7,873 nucleotides of DNA from JBMYQA01 sp049600855. Lineage in GTDB: Bacteria > Bacteroidota > Bacteroidia > Cytophagales > Flammeovirgaceae. Below the pieces are notes generated by a model that was not told where the DNA came from, made no database searches, and saw only the letters and a program-made list of their open reading frames with translations. Below, piece after piece: positions 1 to 7,016 of the stretch. The stretch is taken from NCBI GenBank assembly GCA_049600855.1, contig JBMYQA010000286.1, forward strand, positions 1-7,873, written 5' to 3'. Positions within the stretch are counted from its first letter, which is position 1; each line of letters opens with the position of its first letter. Both the position numbers and the translations under genes were made by a program.

Positions 1-44
1 TCTAAACAAAAAATTCAAACAAGTTCTTAGGATGGAACAAATGA

Positions 45-2150
45 ATGAATGCTAGACTTATGGAAGAAACCCAATTAAAGGCTCCAATAGCTGATAAGGA
101 AGATTTTATTATTGAGACACATGGCGATAAGCGCAACGACCCGTATTTCTGGATGCGTTTAACCGATGAGCAGAAGCGCGCCGAAACGCCTGATTCCCAA
201 ACACAACGGGTATTGAATTACCTCCATGCAGAAAATGAGTACCGCGAGGCCATCATGCAGCACACCGAGTCGTTTCAGGAAAAGTTGTATGACGAAATGG
301 TGGGCAGAATCAAGAAAACGGATGAATCCGTTCCCTATTTTAAAAATGGCTATTGGTACTATACCAAGTTTGAGGAAGAAAGTGAATATGCCATCTATTG
401 TCGCAAAAAAGGGAGCATGGAAGCCGAAGAGGAGATTATGGTGGATGCCAATAAATTGGCCGAAGGACACGAGTTTTATCAAATTGGTGGCTTAAATGTA
501 AGTCCTGATAATAAGCTGTTGGCGATCAGCGAAGATTTATTGAGCCGAAGAGTTTATACGATTCGGTTTCTGAATTTGGAAACGGGCGAGTTTTTAGACG
601 ATTCCATTCCAAATACCACAGGTGGGGGAGCTTGGGCAAATGATAACCAAACTTTTTTCTACACCACTAAAAATGAAGTCACACTCTTGTCCGAAAAAAT
701 CAAAAAGCACAAGCTGGGGCAAGATTCAGCGAATGATGCCTTGGTTTATGAAGAAAAAGACACTTCCTTTTACATCGGTGTGTATCGCTCAAAATCGGGA
801 AAATTCATTACCATTTATAATTCCAGTACACTGGTCAGTGATTATTACATTCTCCATGCGGATGAGCCTGATGGGGAATTTCAGCAGTTCACGAGTCGGG
901 GAACCGATCATAAATATCAGATTGCTCATTTTGAGGATAAGTTCTACATCGTCACCAATTGGGATGCGAAGAATTTTCGGTTGATGGAAACGCCTGATAC
1001 AGAAACCGAGCAAAGCAACTGGAAGGAGGTTTTGGGACATCGCAGCGATGTGTTGTTAAGTTCGGTAGATGTGTTCAAAAAATATTTGGTGATCAGTGAG
1101 CGTGCCAATGCCCTTACGCATATTCGGGTGATCAATCAGGAAACTAAAGCAGAGCATTACCTCGATTTTGGGGAAGAAGTGTATGTGGCACACACAGGCA
1201 CAAATTATGAGTTTGATACGGAAGTATTGCGCTATGCGTATTCGTCCTTAACCACGCCAACTTCTACGCTAGATTACCAGATGGATACTCGGGAGAAAAC
1301 CTTGAAAAAACAGCAAGAGGTTGTGGGCGGGCACGAACCGAGCGATTACCATACAGAACGTGTATTTGCCACCGCTCAAGATGGCACGCAACTACCGATG
1401 TCGGTGGTTTACCGAAAGGGCTTTGTGAAAGATGGCAATGCCCCCGTATTGTTGTATGCTTACGGCTCTTATGGCCATACGATTGATCCTGTGTTTAGCT
1501 CAACCCGATTGAGTTTGTTAGATCGCGGTTTTGCTTTTGCCATTGCCCACATTCGGGGAAGCCAAGCCATGGGACGACAGTGGTATGAAGATGGGAAGTT
1601 ATTGAAAAAGAAGAACACCTTCACCGATTACGTCGATTGTGCCAAGCATTTAATTGCGGAAAAATTTACTTCTCCCCAACACTTGTATGCACAAGGAGGC
1701 AGTGCAGGAGGTTTGCTAATGGGTGCCGTAGTTAACCTCGCACCTGAATTATTCAATGGCGTGATTGCGGCTGTTCCTTTTGTGGATGTGGTATCTACCA
1801 TGTTGGATGAATCCATTCCTTTGACGACCAATGAATTTGATGAGTGGGGGAATCCGAAAAAGGAGGAATACTATCATTACATTAAGTCCTATTCTCCTTA
1901 CGATAATGTGGAGGCGAAAGCCTATCCCAATTTGTTGGTCACCACAGGTTTATTTGATTCCCAAGTGCAATATTGGGAACCCGCAAAATGGGTGGCCAAA
2001 CTGCGCGATTTAAAGACCGATGAGAACCAATTGCTGCTTTACACCAACATGGATGCAGGGCACGGGGGCGCATCAGGACGATTTAAGCGCTATAAAGAAA
2101 TCGCCATGGAATATGCCTTTTTCTTGGATTTAGAAGGGATTAAAGCATAG
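45..2150 (+). CDS. ptrB: Oligopeptidase B (protease II), S9A serine peptidase
   Basis: Complete 701-residue prolyl-oligopeptidase-family enzyme, expected to cut short peptides after Arg/Lys in the cytoplasm; no signal peptide is visible. The N-terminal DPYFWMR motif (residues 32-38) is typical of S9A. A beta-propeller follows (about 75-425), then the alpha/beta-hydrolase domain. Visible catalytic parts are the oxyanion-type tyrosine in YAYGSYG (Y473), nucleophile S553 in GGSAGG, D638 in GLFDSQVQYWEP and H673 in DAGHGG. The Ser-Asp and Asp-His distances (85 and 35 residues) equal those I recall for E. coli PtrB (S532, D617, H652), and the length is close to its 686. The acidic pair recalled as defining basic P1 preference (E. 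coli E576/E578) is E597/D599 here. ATG 45 is the first in-frame start, because TGA precedes it directly; ATG 60 is an alternative. It appears monocistronic, with its own terminator. The family call is very secure; Arg/Lys specificity is inferred. Confidence 0.95.
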   Translation: MNARLMEETQLKAPIADKEDFIIETHGDKRNDPYFWMRLTDEQKRAETPDSQTQRVLNYLHAENEYREAIMQHTESFQEKLYDEMVGRIKKTDESVPYFKNGYWYYTKFEEESEYAIYCRKKGSMEAEEEIMVDANKLAEGHEFYQIGGLNVSPDNKLLAISEDLLSRRVYTIRFLNLETGEFLDDSIPNTTGGGAWANDNQTFFYTTKNEVTLLSEKIKKHKLGQDSANDALVYEEKDTSFYIGVYRSKSGKFITIYNSSTLVSDYYILHADEPDGEFQQFTSRGTDHKYQIAHFEDKFYIVTNWDAKNFRLMETPDTETEQSNWKEVLGHRSDVLLSSVDVFKKYLVISERANALTHIRVINQETKAEHYLDFGEEVYVAHTGTNYEFDTEVLRYAYSSLTTPTSTLDYQMDTREKTLKKQQEVVGGHEPSDYHTERVFATAQDGTQLPMSVVYRKGFVKDGNAPVLLYAYGSYGHTIDPVFSSTRLSLLDRGFAFAIAHIRGSQAMGRQWYEDGKLLKKKNTFTDYVDCAKHLIAEKFTSPQHLYAQGGSAGGLLMGAVVNLAPELFNGVIAAVPFVDVVSTMLDESIPLTTNEFDEWGNPKKEEYYHYIKSYSPYDNVEAKAYPNLLVTTGLFDSQVQYWEPAKWVAKLRDLKTDENQLLLYTNMDAGHGGASGRFKRYKEIAMEYAFFLDLEGIKA

Positions 2151-2160
2151 GTGTTTGTGT

Positions 2161-2205
2161 ATTTCCTTCTACTCTTTTAAGGCGAGTAGAAGGAAATCCC
2201 TTTTT
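2161..2205 (+). terminator. Rho-independent terminator after oligopeptidase B
   Basis: A perfect 14-bp inverted repeat (ATTTCCTTCTACTC at 2161-2174, GAGTAGAAGGAAAT at 2184-2197) with a 9-nt loop is followed by CCC and five T (2201-2205). It begins 10 nt after the stop codon, so it should end the oligopeptidase B transcript and isolate it from the next gene. Confidence 0.85.
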
Positions 2206-2226
2206 CTCTCCATAAGTCATTTCAAC

Positions 2227-2259
2227 GATTCAATAAATCAGCGGAGGGATTCAATAAAT
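2227..2259. repeat. 12-bp direct repeat with 21-bp period upstream of the beta-helix gene
   Basis: GATTCAATAAAT occurs exactly twice, at 2227-2238 and 2248-2259, with starts 21 bp apart (about two helical turns). It lies 63-95 bp before the next start codon, where an operator could be. No known binding motif is recognised; a regulatory role is inference and chance is possible in this A/T-rich spacer. Confidence 0.4.
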
Positions 2260-2321
2260 GGGTAAGTTTAATCAAGTATGGTGCCTTTAGTTTTACAGTA
2301 ATGTTTAACTAAATCTGGCAT

Positions 2322-4130
2322 ATGAAAAAGTTTGTCTTTCTCTGTTTATTCCTTGTTCATAGTTTGCTTGCACCTGCTGCTGTTATTTTAGTGGGCAGTA
2401 ATAGCGATTTGCCCACCATGCAAGGGGGCTTACATACCTTGCGCTCAGCCATTGCTGCTGCTAATCCGAACGATAGCATTCAGTTTTCTGCGAATTTCAC
2501 CATTACATTTGGTTCACCGATTATCATTAACAAGTCACTGTCGATTATTGGAAATGGAACACAAGCCACCATTCTCGATGGCAATGGTAGCGCGAGGCTT
2601 TTTGAAGTTTACCAACCCGTAAACTTTCAAGGACTTACCTTTCAAAATGCGAGATCACTTTCATCAGGTTCGAGTAATGCAGGTTGGGGAGGCGCTGTTC
2701 ATTTAAACACTAATGCATCCTTTCTATATTGTGATTTTAAAAATAATGAAGGAAGTGTGGGTGGAGCAGTACACATTACCTTGTTGCCTACCACGCCGAC
2801 CAATGGCAATATCCTATTTAATCAGTGTCACTTTTCAACTAATCACGCAAATTTCGGAGGGGGCTTGCATATAGGAAATACCTCTAGTAAAAGTTTGATT
2901 ATCCAAAATACTACTTTTGATGGAAACTACAGTCAAACCTATGGCGGGGCATTTCAAACGGATTATGGAAATGTGGTGATGCAAAACTGTAAACTGCTAA
3001 ACAACTCAACAGGATTTGCTGGTGGAGGAATCTACATGGCCTATTCTACGGTGGAATGTATGAATGTAGCGGTAGTGAATAATCAGGCCAATGATGGAGC
3101 GGGTGTATACCTAGATTTGAGTTCCACACTTCAGTTGAGATCAACAACCATTGCCGGAAATCAAGCAAATACAGGAGGAGGGGTTTCTGGGGAGAATTCA
3201 CAAGTAAATGCATATAATACCATCATTGCTCAAAATCAGGCTTCAAGTAGTCCTGACATTGAATCAAATAGTGGATTGGCATGGGTGGTAAATTTGATTG
3301 GAGGGAACTTCATTGGAAATACAGCTGGAGTAAGCTCATCTACTGGATGGGATTTGATGGGCTCAAGTACGTTTGTGTTAGATCCTCGATTTGCCAATTT
3401 ATCGAATGGTAATGCTGCACTTTCTCCTTGTTCACCTGCCTTAAATATTGGTATTAATGCAGCTATTCCTCAAGATATTTATGATGTGGATGGAGATTTG
3501 AACACTGCTGAATCCATTGATATTGATGTAAATGGCATGCCTAGACGCTATCAGCAAGGCATAGTAGATGCAGGGGCTTACGAGTATCAAGGTCTTCCAA
3601 ATAGTTTTGGTATATCAATTAATGAGGAACGAGACGCCTTTTACCGCCAAGTTATTGCTTTGGTCGCTCAGGTGAGTAATGGTTCAGGAAATTATGCCTA
3701 TGAATGGAAACTTAATGGGCAAGTACTGAGTACCGATCAAAGGCTCTTAAATCCTTGTACGAGGAAAAACTATGTGCTGACGGTAACGGATTTAGTGTGT
3801 AATACGGTACAAACGATTACTTACTCTTTTAGGAATTTGTATAATGAATGCGGAGAAGATCCTGCTGATCCTGTGTTTGGTTTAAAAGTATATCCGAATC
3901 CAAGTAATGGTATTTTTACGATTGCAGTGCCCGAAGGGGAAATTCGAGTTTATACGATTGTGAATACTTACGGTGAGGTGATTGAAAATAAAGTCGTTAA
4001 AAAGTTGACGAATCAATTGGAAATTAATTTAGGGCAACAAAGAGCGGGGCTTTATTTACTAAAACTCGTTGACCGTAAGGGGAATACATATCAAAAAAGG
4101 GTATTTATAGGTACTGATTATCAAAAGTAA
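2322..4130 (+). CDS. Secreted right-handed beta-helix protein with T9SS type A sorting domain
   Basis: A 602-residue exported protein. Residues 1-20 form a Sec signal peptide (MKK, hydrophobic core, APAA before V21). The mature start has the LRSAIAAANPNDSI pattern common at the head of bacterial beta-helix surface proteins. Residues about 55-345 are a parallel beta-helix with turn-like GG(A/G) motifs near 123, 147, 179, 208, 234, 259 and 285. Residues 368-423 (SPALNIG through VDGD to VDAGAYEYQ) match the closing segment of choice-of-anchor Q-type repeats. About 428-505 looks like a PKD/Ig-like sandwich. The C-terminus (521-602) is a T9SS type A sorting domain with YPNPSNG at 524-530, implying export through the outer membrane with cleavage of the tail. 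No catalytic residues are identifiable; adhesion or polysaccharide binding is possible, and a beta-helix lyase cannot be excluded. The start fits the signal peptide; no Shine-Dalgarno is seen. Confidence 0.9.
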   Translation: MKKFVFLCLFLVHSLLAPAAVILVGSNSDLPTMQGGLHTLRSAIAAANPNDSIQFSANFTITFGSPIIINKSLSIIGNGTQATILDGNGSARLFEVYQPVNFQGLTFQNARSLSSGSSNAGWGGAVHLNTNASFLYCDFKNNEGSVGGAVHITLLPTTPTNGNILFNQCHFSTNHANFGGGLHIGNTSSKSLIIQNTTFDGNYSQTYGGAFQTDYGNVVMQNCKLLNNSTGFAGGGIYMAYSTVECMNVAVVNNQANDGAGVYLDLSSTLQLRSTTIAGNQANTGGGVSGENSQVNAYNTIIAQNQASSSPDIESNSGLAWVVNLIGGNFIGNTAGVSSSTGWDLMGSSTFVLDPRFANLSNGNAALSPCSPALNIGINAAIPQDIYDVDGDLNTAESIDIDVNGMPRRYQQGIVDAGAYEYQGLPNSFGISINEERDAFYRQVIALVAQVSNGSGNYAYEWKLNGQVLSTDQRLLNPCTRKNYVLTVTDLVCNTVQTITYSFRNLYNECGEDPADPVFGLKVYPNPSNGIFTIAVPEGEIRVYTIVNTYGEVIENKVVKKLTNQLEINLGQQRAGLYLLKLVDRKGNTYQKRVFIGTDYQK

Positions 4131-4139
4131 TGTTGATGA

Positions 4140-4288
4140 AAACGGAGCTTATCTAATGTGATAAATCATAGCGGTTACTTACGGTTTGTGCATTAGCCAT
4201 CTCACTTTGTCGTGTCGTGTGCGCCCCCTGCCTTTGGTCGTATGACAAAGTGAGACTTTGCTGTTTGTGTATTAGGTAATCTCCGTTT
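4140..4288. repeat. Nested inverted-repeat element (MITE-like or structured RNA)
   Basis: The outer arms 4140-4157 and 4271-4288 are 18 bp and match at 16 positions in reverse complement; as plus-strand RNA, one difference is a G-U pair and three more G-U pairs extend the stem to 4160/4268. Inside is a perfect 12-bp pair, TCTCACTTTGTC (4200-4211) and GACAAAGTGAGA (4244-4255), with a 32-nt C/G-rich loop. A 13-bp direct repeat GTTTGTGYATTAG (4184-4196 and 4263-4275) is interleaved. The element starts 10 nt after the beta-helix stop codon. No target-site duplication is obvious. It could be a miniature inverted-repeat element, a repetitive intergenic family, or a 3' UTR/leader RNA; the sequence alone does not decide. 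Confidence 0.6.
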
Positions 4289-4311
4289 CAATTTAGCCAT
4301 TTTACAATGAG

Positions 4312-4347
4312 GTTTTGAACCAATTTGCATTTGTTCTAATTCAAAAC
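4312..4347. repeat. Small inverted repeat (8-bp stem)
   Basis: GTTTTGAA at 4312-4319 and TTCAAAAC at 4340-4347 are perfect inverted copies with a 20-nt A/T-rich spacer. No T tract follows, so it is not a typical terminator. Its role is unknown; an 8-bp match in A/T-rich DNA is weak evidence. Confidence 0.3.
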
Positions 4348-4404
4348 AACGTGCAAACGTGTGTTTAAACATTATATAGTTAATAAAAGTTAATGGAATA
4401 ATTG

Positions 4405-4467
4405 CCACTTATCAATCCAATTTCACCACTTATTCCGAATAAGCTACCAGTTATCCATCCATACTTT
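4405..4467. repeat. Three degenerate 21-bp tandem repeats upstream of the lipoprotein gene
   Basis: The core CCA(C/G)TTAT(C/T) recurs at 4405, 4426 and 4447, exactly 21 bp apart. Units 1 and 3 also share ATCCA after the core. The array lies 131-193 bp before the lipoprotein start. Repeats phased at two helical turns suit cooperative protein binding on one DNA face, but no known regulator motif is recognised. The third unit contains TTATCCATC, only a partial DnaA-box match. The alternative is a fossil seven-residue coding repeat. Confidence 0.45.
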
Positions 4468-4597
4468 GAAGGGTTGGGAAATCCCCGTAATTATGCTGGC
4501 ATGAACCTGACGAAAGAGAGAACACATTGCACTTTCTTTTGGTCTGTTTATGAGACTCTTTCAACTAGTTTTTTACTAAATCCAACCTAAATTAATT

Positions 4598-5704
4598 ATG
4601 AAAAAGGTTTTAGCCTTCGCATTGTTATTTTTTGCATGCATTTCATGTGAATTTAACCAAAATGAAGTGGCATTGGAAGATAATTCCGAGTACACCTACA
4701 CCTTCCATTACAAGGGAGAGGAATACCAAGAAGTTTTGAAGGAAGGAAAGCAGAATTCAAATGCGGTATTAGCAGCCGCTTTTAAAAATCCGAATCACGT
4801 AGTGTTTGTTCCCGCAGATGATTTGAAGAGTGTATACATTTTTGATACCAAAGAAGAAATGACTGCACACTTTGCCGAAGTATTTGAGCCAAGACCTTCT
4901 GATGAGACTTGTAGCGCAACCGTTACCTTATTTGAGCACAAAGATTATACAGGCGCTTCTTTAAGAATGTGTAACAGTGTCAGCCGATTGGGAACGTACA
5001 ATTTCGATGACAAAGCGACTTCATTGATTTTGAGTAATACGACATGTGCCTCTAACTGGTACATCGGCTTGTATAAAGATCAAGTGTATGGTGGACCAGC
5101 AGTATACTTTGGTGCATCTACAGGAACAATTACCAGTATTCGTGATTTGAATGACTTTAAATTCCACAACTTTTTTGGCATTAAGTATGGCAAAGTGAAC
5201 GATAAGGTAAGCTCGGTAGAATTCATTCCTGATGGGGGTACGTGTTTGCCTTTTTACCAAGGTTCAACAACTAACTTTGCAAGAAGTGGTACAGCTAGCG
5301 CTTCTTCTACCTTTTCGGGGTATGCTGCATCAAAAGTAAATGATGGTAGTCGCAATACCACCGTTGGTGGCGCACACAGCTGGACAAATGCACACACTTA
5401 TGGAAGTGGCTTAGGGGGTGATGGAAGATTGCCAGAGTACGTTCAGGTGACTTTTAACGGTACGAAAAACATCGGAATGGTAAAATTATATTCGAGTTCA
5501 GGTTACGTGATTCGCGATTATTTACTTCAGTACCGCAGCACCAGTGGGGCGTGGATCACATTGGTAGATCAAAACGGGAATACTTCAGTAACAAGAACGC
5601 ATACCTTTAATCGGGTAAATGCTACTGCGGTAAGAATTTATGCAGAAAGAGGGCCGAATAACCAAAGCATTTACGCGCGTGTAAATGAGTTGGAGGTATA
5701 CTAA
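4598..5704 (+). CDS. Predicted lipoprotein with beta/gamma-crystallin and F5/8 type C domains
   Basis: A 368-residue exported protein. The N-terminus MKKVLAFALLFFACISC looks like a lipoprotein signal with C17 as the likely lipidated cysteine (C14 is an alternative; the lipobox is loose). Residues 18-100 are an unrecognised acidic region. Residues 105-212 match a beta/gamma-crystallin fold: aromatic-x4-Y-x-G signatures at F112-G119 and Y159-G166, and two matches to the calcium-clamp consensus (N/D)(N/D)xx(S/T)S, DDKATS at 137-142 and NDKVSS at 201-206. Residues 224-368 resemble an F5/8 type C (discoidin/CBM32-like) domain, starting NFARSGTASASS and ending in a strand around VNELEVY, usually a carbohydrate- or surface-binding module. 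No enzyme motif is seen. A calcium-stabilised surface-binding protein is the best inference; the first domain could instead belong to the related I36 inhibitor-like group. It is probably monocistronic with its own terminator. Confidence 0.85.
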   Translation: MKKVLAFALLFFACISCEFNQNEVALEDNSEYTYTFHYKGEEYQEVLKEGKQNSNAVLAAAFKNPNHVVFVPADDLKSVYIFDTKEEMTAHFAEVFEPRPSDETCSATVTLFEHKDYTGASLRMCNSVSRLGTYNFDDKATSLILSNTTCASNWYIGLYKDQVYGGPAVYFGASTGTITSIRDLNDFKFHNFFGIKYGKVNDKVSSVEFIPDGGTCLPFYQGSTTNFARSGTASASSTFSGYAASKVNDGSRNTTVGGAHSWTNAHTYGSGLGGDGRLPEYVQVTFNGTKNIGMVKLYSSSGYVIRDYLLQYRSTSGAWITLVDQNGNTSVTRTHTFNRVNATAVRIYAERGPNNQSIYARVNELEVY

Positions 5705-5720
5705 GCAGGTAAGCAAAATC

Positions 5721-5756
5721 AAAACGGACGGTAGTGGAAAGCTACAGTCCGTTTTT
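5721..5756. terminator. Bidirectional hairpin terminator between convergent genes
   Basis: AAAACGGAC (5721-5729) and GTCCGTTTT (5747-5755) form a perfect 9-bp stem; after one mismatch a further 4 bp (GTAG/CTAC) lie inside. The plus strand ends in TTTTT (5752-5756), fitting the lipoprotein gene that stops at 5704. On the minus strand the stem is followed by TTTTGATTTT, fitting the TPR gene that ends at 5782. One hairpin can therefore serve both convergent transcripts. Confidence 0.85.
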
Positions 5757-5781
5757 GCTTCAATGGATCTTTTATGGAAAA

Positions 5782-7014
5782 TTATCGGATGATATTTGCA
5801 ATCCATTGGTAAGCGATGAAGCCAAAGAAGAAGATGGTGATGGCTCCATTAAATGCGTTTCCAGTGAGAAAGGCAGCATAAATTCCCCCCACACCAAGTA
5901 TGCCCATGATGCAGGCATAAGCGATTAATAGCGTTTTCCTTCTGCCCGTAAGCATAGTTCCAACAATCGGCATCATGGCAAAACCAACCCCTGCAAGGGC
6001 GAGCCAAGGTTCAAATTGGGTAATTCCATAGCCGATGCCACCAATCAATAAGGCTAAGGCACTAATCCCGACAAAGTTAGAACTCCTGATTTCATTCTTG
6101 GTAAGCAAATGTTTGCCGTAGACATTCAATCGTAAAAATAAGTTACTCAGCGGAGCCATGACCCAAGTGGAAAAGGCAAAAATGGCTAAAATCAGCAAGA
6201 TTGGATTCAGATAAGGTTCAAGGTCAGGGTTTTCAGCCGCAAAATTACTTAATGCGCGATACCCAAAGTAGAAGGCAATAATTACACCCCATTGGTATTT
6301 TTCGGTGAGATTACTCATCCAGAATGAATACTTCAAAAACATCCGATAACCCCAATACCTTGCTTTGAGTGCTTGCGCCATTCCTTGTTGGGCTAACCTA
6401 AAATTAGGATCGAGCTTTAAGGATTCCCGAAAATGTTCCAAGGCTTTTTTATGATCACCCTTTTCGAGCAAGTTCCAACCATAAGTGGCATGGGTGTAGG
6501 CATTATTCGGATCATCGCCCAATGCGCCAGCTATGGTTTCGAAAGATTCTTCGGCTCGGTTTAATTTCAATAAAGCCGTGCTTCGAATATTCAAGGCCAG
6601 TGAATCAGAAGGGTCTAACTCTAACGCTTCATTAGCCAAATCAAGTGCTTTTTCAAAGGCTTTGCGATTCAGTTGAATCATTGCCCACAATGCGTAAAAA
6701 GCAGACTGAGCAGGATCAATGTTAATCGCCTCTTGAATGGCTTCCTCAGCTTGTTTGCTTTTATCGTCTTGTAAAAGTGTACGTGCTTTTCGGTAATGGA
6801 GCGCAGCAATTTGAGGACTGATGCCTATAGCGGTATTAATGAGTTGTAATGCCTCTTTGTATTGTTGTTTTTGGAGGTAACATTCACTCATCATGGCGAG
6901 CACCTGCACATCGTTAGGATCTTGGGCTAGTAAGTCTTTTAATATTTTGGCCGCTTCCTCATATTTTTCTTGCTGTAAGAGGATGGAAGCCCTGTAAATG
7001 AGTTGATCTTTCAT
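5782..7014 (-). CDS. TPR-repeat membrane protein (six TPRs, six TM helices)
   Basis: A 410-residue protein in two halves. Residues 1-205 contain six tetratricopeptide repeats in strict register: the closing proline falls at 33, 67, 101, 135, 169 and 203, always 34 apart, with the usual small/aromatic pattern between. Residues 241-408 hold six hydrophobic helices (about 242-258, 270-288, 313-333, 335-354, 360-383 and 386-408). Basic loops (208-240; 296-311 with K301, K306 and R310; GRRK 357-360) alternate with acidic or neutral ones, so the positive-inside rule predicts both ends in the cytoplasm and the TPRs facing it. TPRs bind protein partners. The start lies 2 nt after the stop of the upstream AAA ATPase gene, so the two should be cotranscribed and translationally coupled; the ATPase is the obvious candidate partner, by inference. 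No named family is recognised for the membrane half. Confidence 0.88.
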   Translation of the reverse strand: MKDQLIYRASILLQQEKYEEAAKILKDLLAQDPNDVQVLAMMSECYLQKQQYKEALQLINTAIGISPQIAALHYRKARTLLQDDKSKQAEEAIQEAINIDPAQSAFYALWAMIQLNRKAFEKALDLANEALELDPSDSLALNIRSTALLKLNRAEESFETIAGALGDDPNNAYTHATYGWNLLEKGDHKKALEHFRESLKLDPNFRLAQQGMAQALKARYWGYRMFLKYSFWMSNLTEKYQWGVIIAFYFGYRALSNFAAENPDLEPYLNPILLILAIFAFSTWVMAPLSNLFLRLNVYGKHLLTKNEIRSSNFVGISALALLIGGIGYGITQFEPWLALAGVGFAMMPIVGTMLTGRRKTLLIAYACIMGILGVGGIYAAFLTGNAFNGAITIFFFGFIAYQWIANIIR

Positions 7015-7016
7015 GG

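Larger units (their letters stand above)
4131..4597. other. 467-bp structured intergenic region between two surface-protein genes
   Basis: No convincing gene lies here. From left to right it holds a nested inverted-repeat element (4140-4288), a hairpin-forming repeat (4312-4347), an AGTTAAT direct repeat with a 10-bp period (4378-4384 and 4388-4394), three degenerate 21-bp tandem repeats (4405-4467), and about 130 bp of A/T-rich leader before the lipoprotein start. A Bacteroidota-type promoter (TAnnTTTG) is not clear: TAGTTTTT at 4566-4573, with TTTG at 4538-4541, is the nearest candidate, but its spacing is longer than usual. No classical terminator with a T tract is seen for the beta-helix gene. 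Confidence 0.7.

Noticed and set aside
2258..2290. Short leader-peptide frame (ATG at 2258, about ten codons) before the beta-helix gene
   Set aside because: Too short, with no regulatory codon run and no attenuator hairpin after it.
4202..4408. Minus-strand open frame of 68 codons with a GTG start, ending in a KSHFVIRPKAGGAHDTTK-like peptide
   Set aside because: It runs across the inner stem and loop of the inverted-repeat element, has no recognisable domain and no start signal. It is better explained as translation of the repeat, although such frames may be annotated as hypothetical proteins elsewhere.
4451..4459. TTATCCATC as a DnaA box or replication origin signal
   Set aside because: It matches only 7 of 9 positions of TTATCCACA, stands alone, and no dnaA, dnaN or parAB gene is nearby.
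4402..4590. Plus-strand open frame of 62 codons directly upstream of the lipoprotein gene
   Set aside because: It needs a TTG start, shows no known domain, and its only pattern (PLI/PLI/PVI every seven residues) simply reflects the 21-bp DNA repeats.
4131..4597. CRISPR array or insertion sequence
   Set aside because: The repeats are too few and too degenerate for CRISPR, no cas or transposase gene is present, and no target-site duplication is seen around 4140-4288.
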